DNA of 64,000 bases from UBA4459 sp963776205 (lineage in GTDB: Bacteria > Bacteroidota > Bacteroidia > Bacteroidales > F082), in assembly GCA_963776205.1 (NCBI GenBank), contig CAVZLR010000001.1:558001-622000 (forward strand), in the 5' to 3' direction. The notes under the pieces were generated by a model. The model was not told the origin of the DNA and made no database searches. It saw nothing but the letters and a program-made list of their open reading frames with translations. A program made the translations under genes and the position numbers. The stretch's first letter is position 1. Every line of letters starts with the position of its first letter. Below, piece by piece: positions 62,162-64,000 of this stretch.

Positions 62162-62773
62162 TTATATCTGCAGGTTCATTTTAATGCGCGAAACCACCAT
62201 ATCAATAGCTACCTTATTTTCGCCACCCTGCGGAATGATGACATCCGCAAAAAGTTTGGTCGGTTCTATAAATTGATTGTGCATGGGTTTCACAAATTTT
62301 TCATAATGATTGAGCACATCGTTGTATGATCTTCCCCGCTCCACGATATCTCTTCTCATAATTCGTATCAACCGGTCGTCATTGTCTGTTGAAACAAATA
62401 ATTTAATGTCCATCCGTTTTCTGAGATCCTTATTCCCGAGTACTAATATCCCTTCAACAATCACAACAGTTTTTGGTTCAATAGTAATGGTTTCTTTTGC
62501 CCGGGCACAGGTTACATAATTGTACATGGGCATTTGTATGGGTTGTTCTTTTTTTAACTGGTCAATTTGCTTGATCAACAAATCCCATTCGATGGAGTTG
62601 GGATGGTCGAAATTGATCTTTAATTTTTCTTCCTGAGAAAGATGCCCGTTATCATAATAATATGCATCCTGTGGAATAACAACCACTGTTTTTTTAGGGA
62701 GTGAATCAACAATTTTATTGACAACCGTAGTTTTACCTGAACCACTTCCTCCTGCAATACCTATAATTAGCAT
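62162..62773 (-). CDS. udk: Uridine kinase
   Basis: A 203-residue P-loop kinase with Walker A GGSGSGKT at residues 8-15. The conserved PQDAYYYDNGH near 35, NFDHPNSIEWDLL near 55 and the RRDIVERGRSYNDVLNHYEK stretch near 140 identify uridine/cytidine kinase. It phosphorylates uridine and cytidine to the monophosphates in pyrimidine salvage. It is upstream of the DUF1289 gene with no gap. Confidence 0.95.
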   Translation of the reverse strand: MLIIGIAGGSGSGKTTVVNKIVDSLPKKTVVVIPQDAYYYDNGHLSQEEKLKINFDHPNSIEWDLLIKQIDQLKKEQPIQMPMYNYVTCARAKETITIEPKTVVIVEGILVLGNKDLRKRMDIKLFVSTDNDDRLIRIMRRDIVERGRSYNDVLNHYEKFVKPMHNQFIEPTKLFADVIIPQGGENKVAIDMVVSRIKMNLQI

Positions 62774-62826
62774 GAATCAATTCTTGAATTACCATTCAAA
62801 ATTAAAAAAATCGGGCTTTGATACAT

Positions 62827-63999
62827 TTATAATAAGAAACTCATTAAAATACCTGCAGCAACTGCTGAGCCAATCACGCCCGAAACATTGGGTGCCATCG
62901 CATGCATTAACAGGTGGTTGGACGAATCATACTTTAAACCTTCTGTTTGTACTACCCTTGCACTGTCAGGCACCGCTGAAACACCCGCAGCACCCACCAA
63001 CGGATTGATTTTATTTCCTTCTTTAATAAACAAATTCATCACCTTAGCAAACATAACACCGCCGGCTGTTGCAATAATAAATGACAATGCGCCGAGCACG
63101 AATATCAATATGGATTCGCTGGTGAGAAATACATCAGCCTGTGTTGAAGCACCCACGGTAAGTCCCAGTAAAATGGTCACAATATCAATTAATGAAGTCC
63201 TGGCAGTATCCGCCAGTCGTTTGGTTACGCCGCTTTCTTTGAGCAGGTTTCCAAAGAATAACATCCCCAGCAAGGGTAATGCACCCGGAGAAATAAAGGT
63301 TGTTAAAATCAAGGCTACGATCGGGAAAATGATCTTTTCGAGTTTACTCACCGAGCGAGGTGGTTTCATACGTATCACTCGTTCCTTTTTGGAGGTTAAT
63401 AAGCGCATGATCGGTGGTTGGATCACCGGAACCAATGCCATATAAGAATAGGCGGCAATAGCGATTGGGCCAATCAAATTCTTGGTTTGCAATCCATTGA
63501 TGATGCCTCCGTTGGCCAATTTTGACGATAAGAAAATAGCCGTTGGTCCGTCGGCGCCACCAATGATGCCAATAGCACCAGCTTCGGGCATATTAAATCC
63601 GAGATAAAGTGCGCCGATAAACGTCAGGAAAATGCCTACCTGGGCCGCAGCCCCCAATAGCATCAGACGCGGATTTGAAATCAAAGATGAGAAATCTGTC
63701 ATCGCACCAATACCCAGAAATATCAATGGTGGGTAAATACCTTTCACCACACCGAAATACAGGTAATTCAGCACACTGCCTTCCTGGTAAATACCCAATT
63801 GCAGGTTGATGCCGCCATCCTGGAAAAATGGGATGTTTCCGATAATTACTCCTGTTCCGATAGGTATCAGCAACAGCGGCTCATAATCATATTTGATGGC
63901 CAGAAATATAAATATCAGACCAACGAAGATCATTATAATATTTCCGGGTGTAGCATTCCTGAAGCCTGTATAACTAATGAATTTATTGATCCCATCCAT
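62827..63999 (-). CDS. oadB: Sodium-translocating decarboxylase beta subunit (OadB/MmdB-like)
   Basis: A 390-residue membrane subunit of biotin-dependent Na+ pumps (oxaloacetate or methylmalonyl-CoA decarboxylase). The conserved GIIGGADGPTAIF near residue 150, the PPLIFLGIGAMTDFS segment near 93 and VGAAGVSAVPDSARV near 335 match the family, with about nine spans. It couples decarboxylation of the carboxybiotin to Na+ export. The ATG at 63999 is one base from the window edge and begins a normal-looking N-terminus, but a longer start outside cannot be excluded. The alpha and gamma subunits would lie to the right, outside the window. Confidence 0.93.
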   Translation of the reverse strand: MDGINKFISYTGFRNATPGNIIMIFVGLIFIFLAIKYDYEPLLLIPIGTGVIIGNIPFFQDGGINLQLGIYQEGSVLNYLYFGVVKGIYPPLIFLGIGAMTDFSSLISNPRLMLLGAAAQVGIFLTFIGALYLGFNMPEAGAIGIIGGADGPTAIFLSSKLANGGIINGLQTKNLIGPIAIAAYSYMALVPVIQPPIMRLLTSKKERVIRMKPPRSVSKLEKIIFPIVALILTTFISPGALPLLGMLFFGNLLKESGVTKRLADTARTSLIDIVTILLGLTVGASTQADVFLTSESILIFVLGALSFIIATAGGVMFAKVMNLFIKEGNKINPLVGAAGVSAVPDSARVVQTEGLKYDSSNHLLMHAMAPNVSGVIGSAVAAGILMSFLL

Positions 64000-64000
64000 C

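Noticed and set aside
1..64000. tRNA, rRNA, CRISPR arrays, insertion sequences and phage genes
   Set aside because: None seen. Intergenic gaps are short and show no cloverleaf, spacer-repeat or transposase signature; without a search tool I cannot fully exclude small RNAs.

Overview
The window is typical Bacteroidota chromosome (an anaerobic or facultative relative of Marinilabiliales or Prolixibacteraceae would fit; this is inference). The signs are AT-rich DNA, promoters of the TTG / TAnnTTTG type, genes mostly without Shine-Dalgarno sites, a type IX secretion (T9SS) component (PorZ) plus a cargo-like protein with a T9SS sorting tail, many lipoproteins, an S46 dipeptidyl-peptidase, and Bacteroidota families such as DUF4837 and DUF3098. 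I see no rRNA, tRNA, CRISPR array, insertion sequence or phage gene.

Layout. 1-9.0 kb: the end of a spermidine-synthase-like protein, a GNAT protein, an SDR-type L-threonine dehydrogenase, a lipid kinase, two glycosyltransferases and a TrkA/TrkH potassium system. 9.1-16 kb: a GT-C membrane glycosyltransferase, an omega-amidase/aminotransferase pair (2-oxo-acid and methionine salvage), pgk, cvpA and the MlaE/MlaF lipid transporter core. 16-25.2 kb: a small Cys-rich lipoprotein, a SprT-like protein, GDP-mannose synthesis, an S46 peptidase, porZ, recO, lipB and lipA. 26.2-32.8 kb: a seven-gene export operon (tetR, tolC-like, hlyD-like, two ABC ATPases, two ABC-2 permeases) related to E. coli cecR-ybhGFSR, with a clear promoter and a palindromic operator before tetR. 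32.8-36.8 kb: a small accessory stretch of unrecognised membrane and lipoprotein genes ending in a decayed second copy of a tetR start. 36.8-49.7 kb: lipoproteins, DUF4837, an MltD-type murein transglycosylase, a giant alpha-2-macroglobulin and leuS. 49.9-56.4 kb: ftsX, DUF3098, uppP, truB, queA, ispD, a glycosyltransferase and ruvC. 56.4-64 kb: an unknown exported protein, a five-gene run tnaA-fRMsr-mntP-like-endonuclease I-queD, then small membrane and Cys-motif proteins, udk and oadB.

Most of the window is housekeeping: envelope building, cofactor and tRNA modification, and ion balance. I found no convincing new defence or mobile system. The observations most worth checking are: (i) single extra bases that frameshift the last codons of three genes (spermidine-synthase-like, porZ, and leuS twice), which are either sequence errors or real C-terminal losses; (ii) the tetR relic and the accessory genes between it and the intact tetR, including one gene with a perfect Shine-Dalgarno site; (iii) the TetR operator/promoter; (iv) a small lipoprotein gene with a CNCSSW motif just upstream of sprT.
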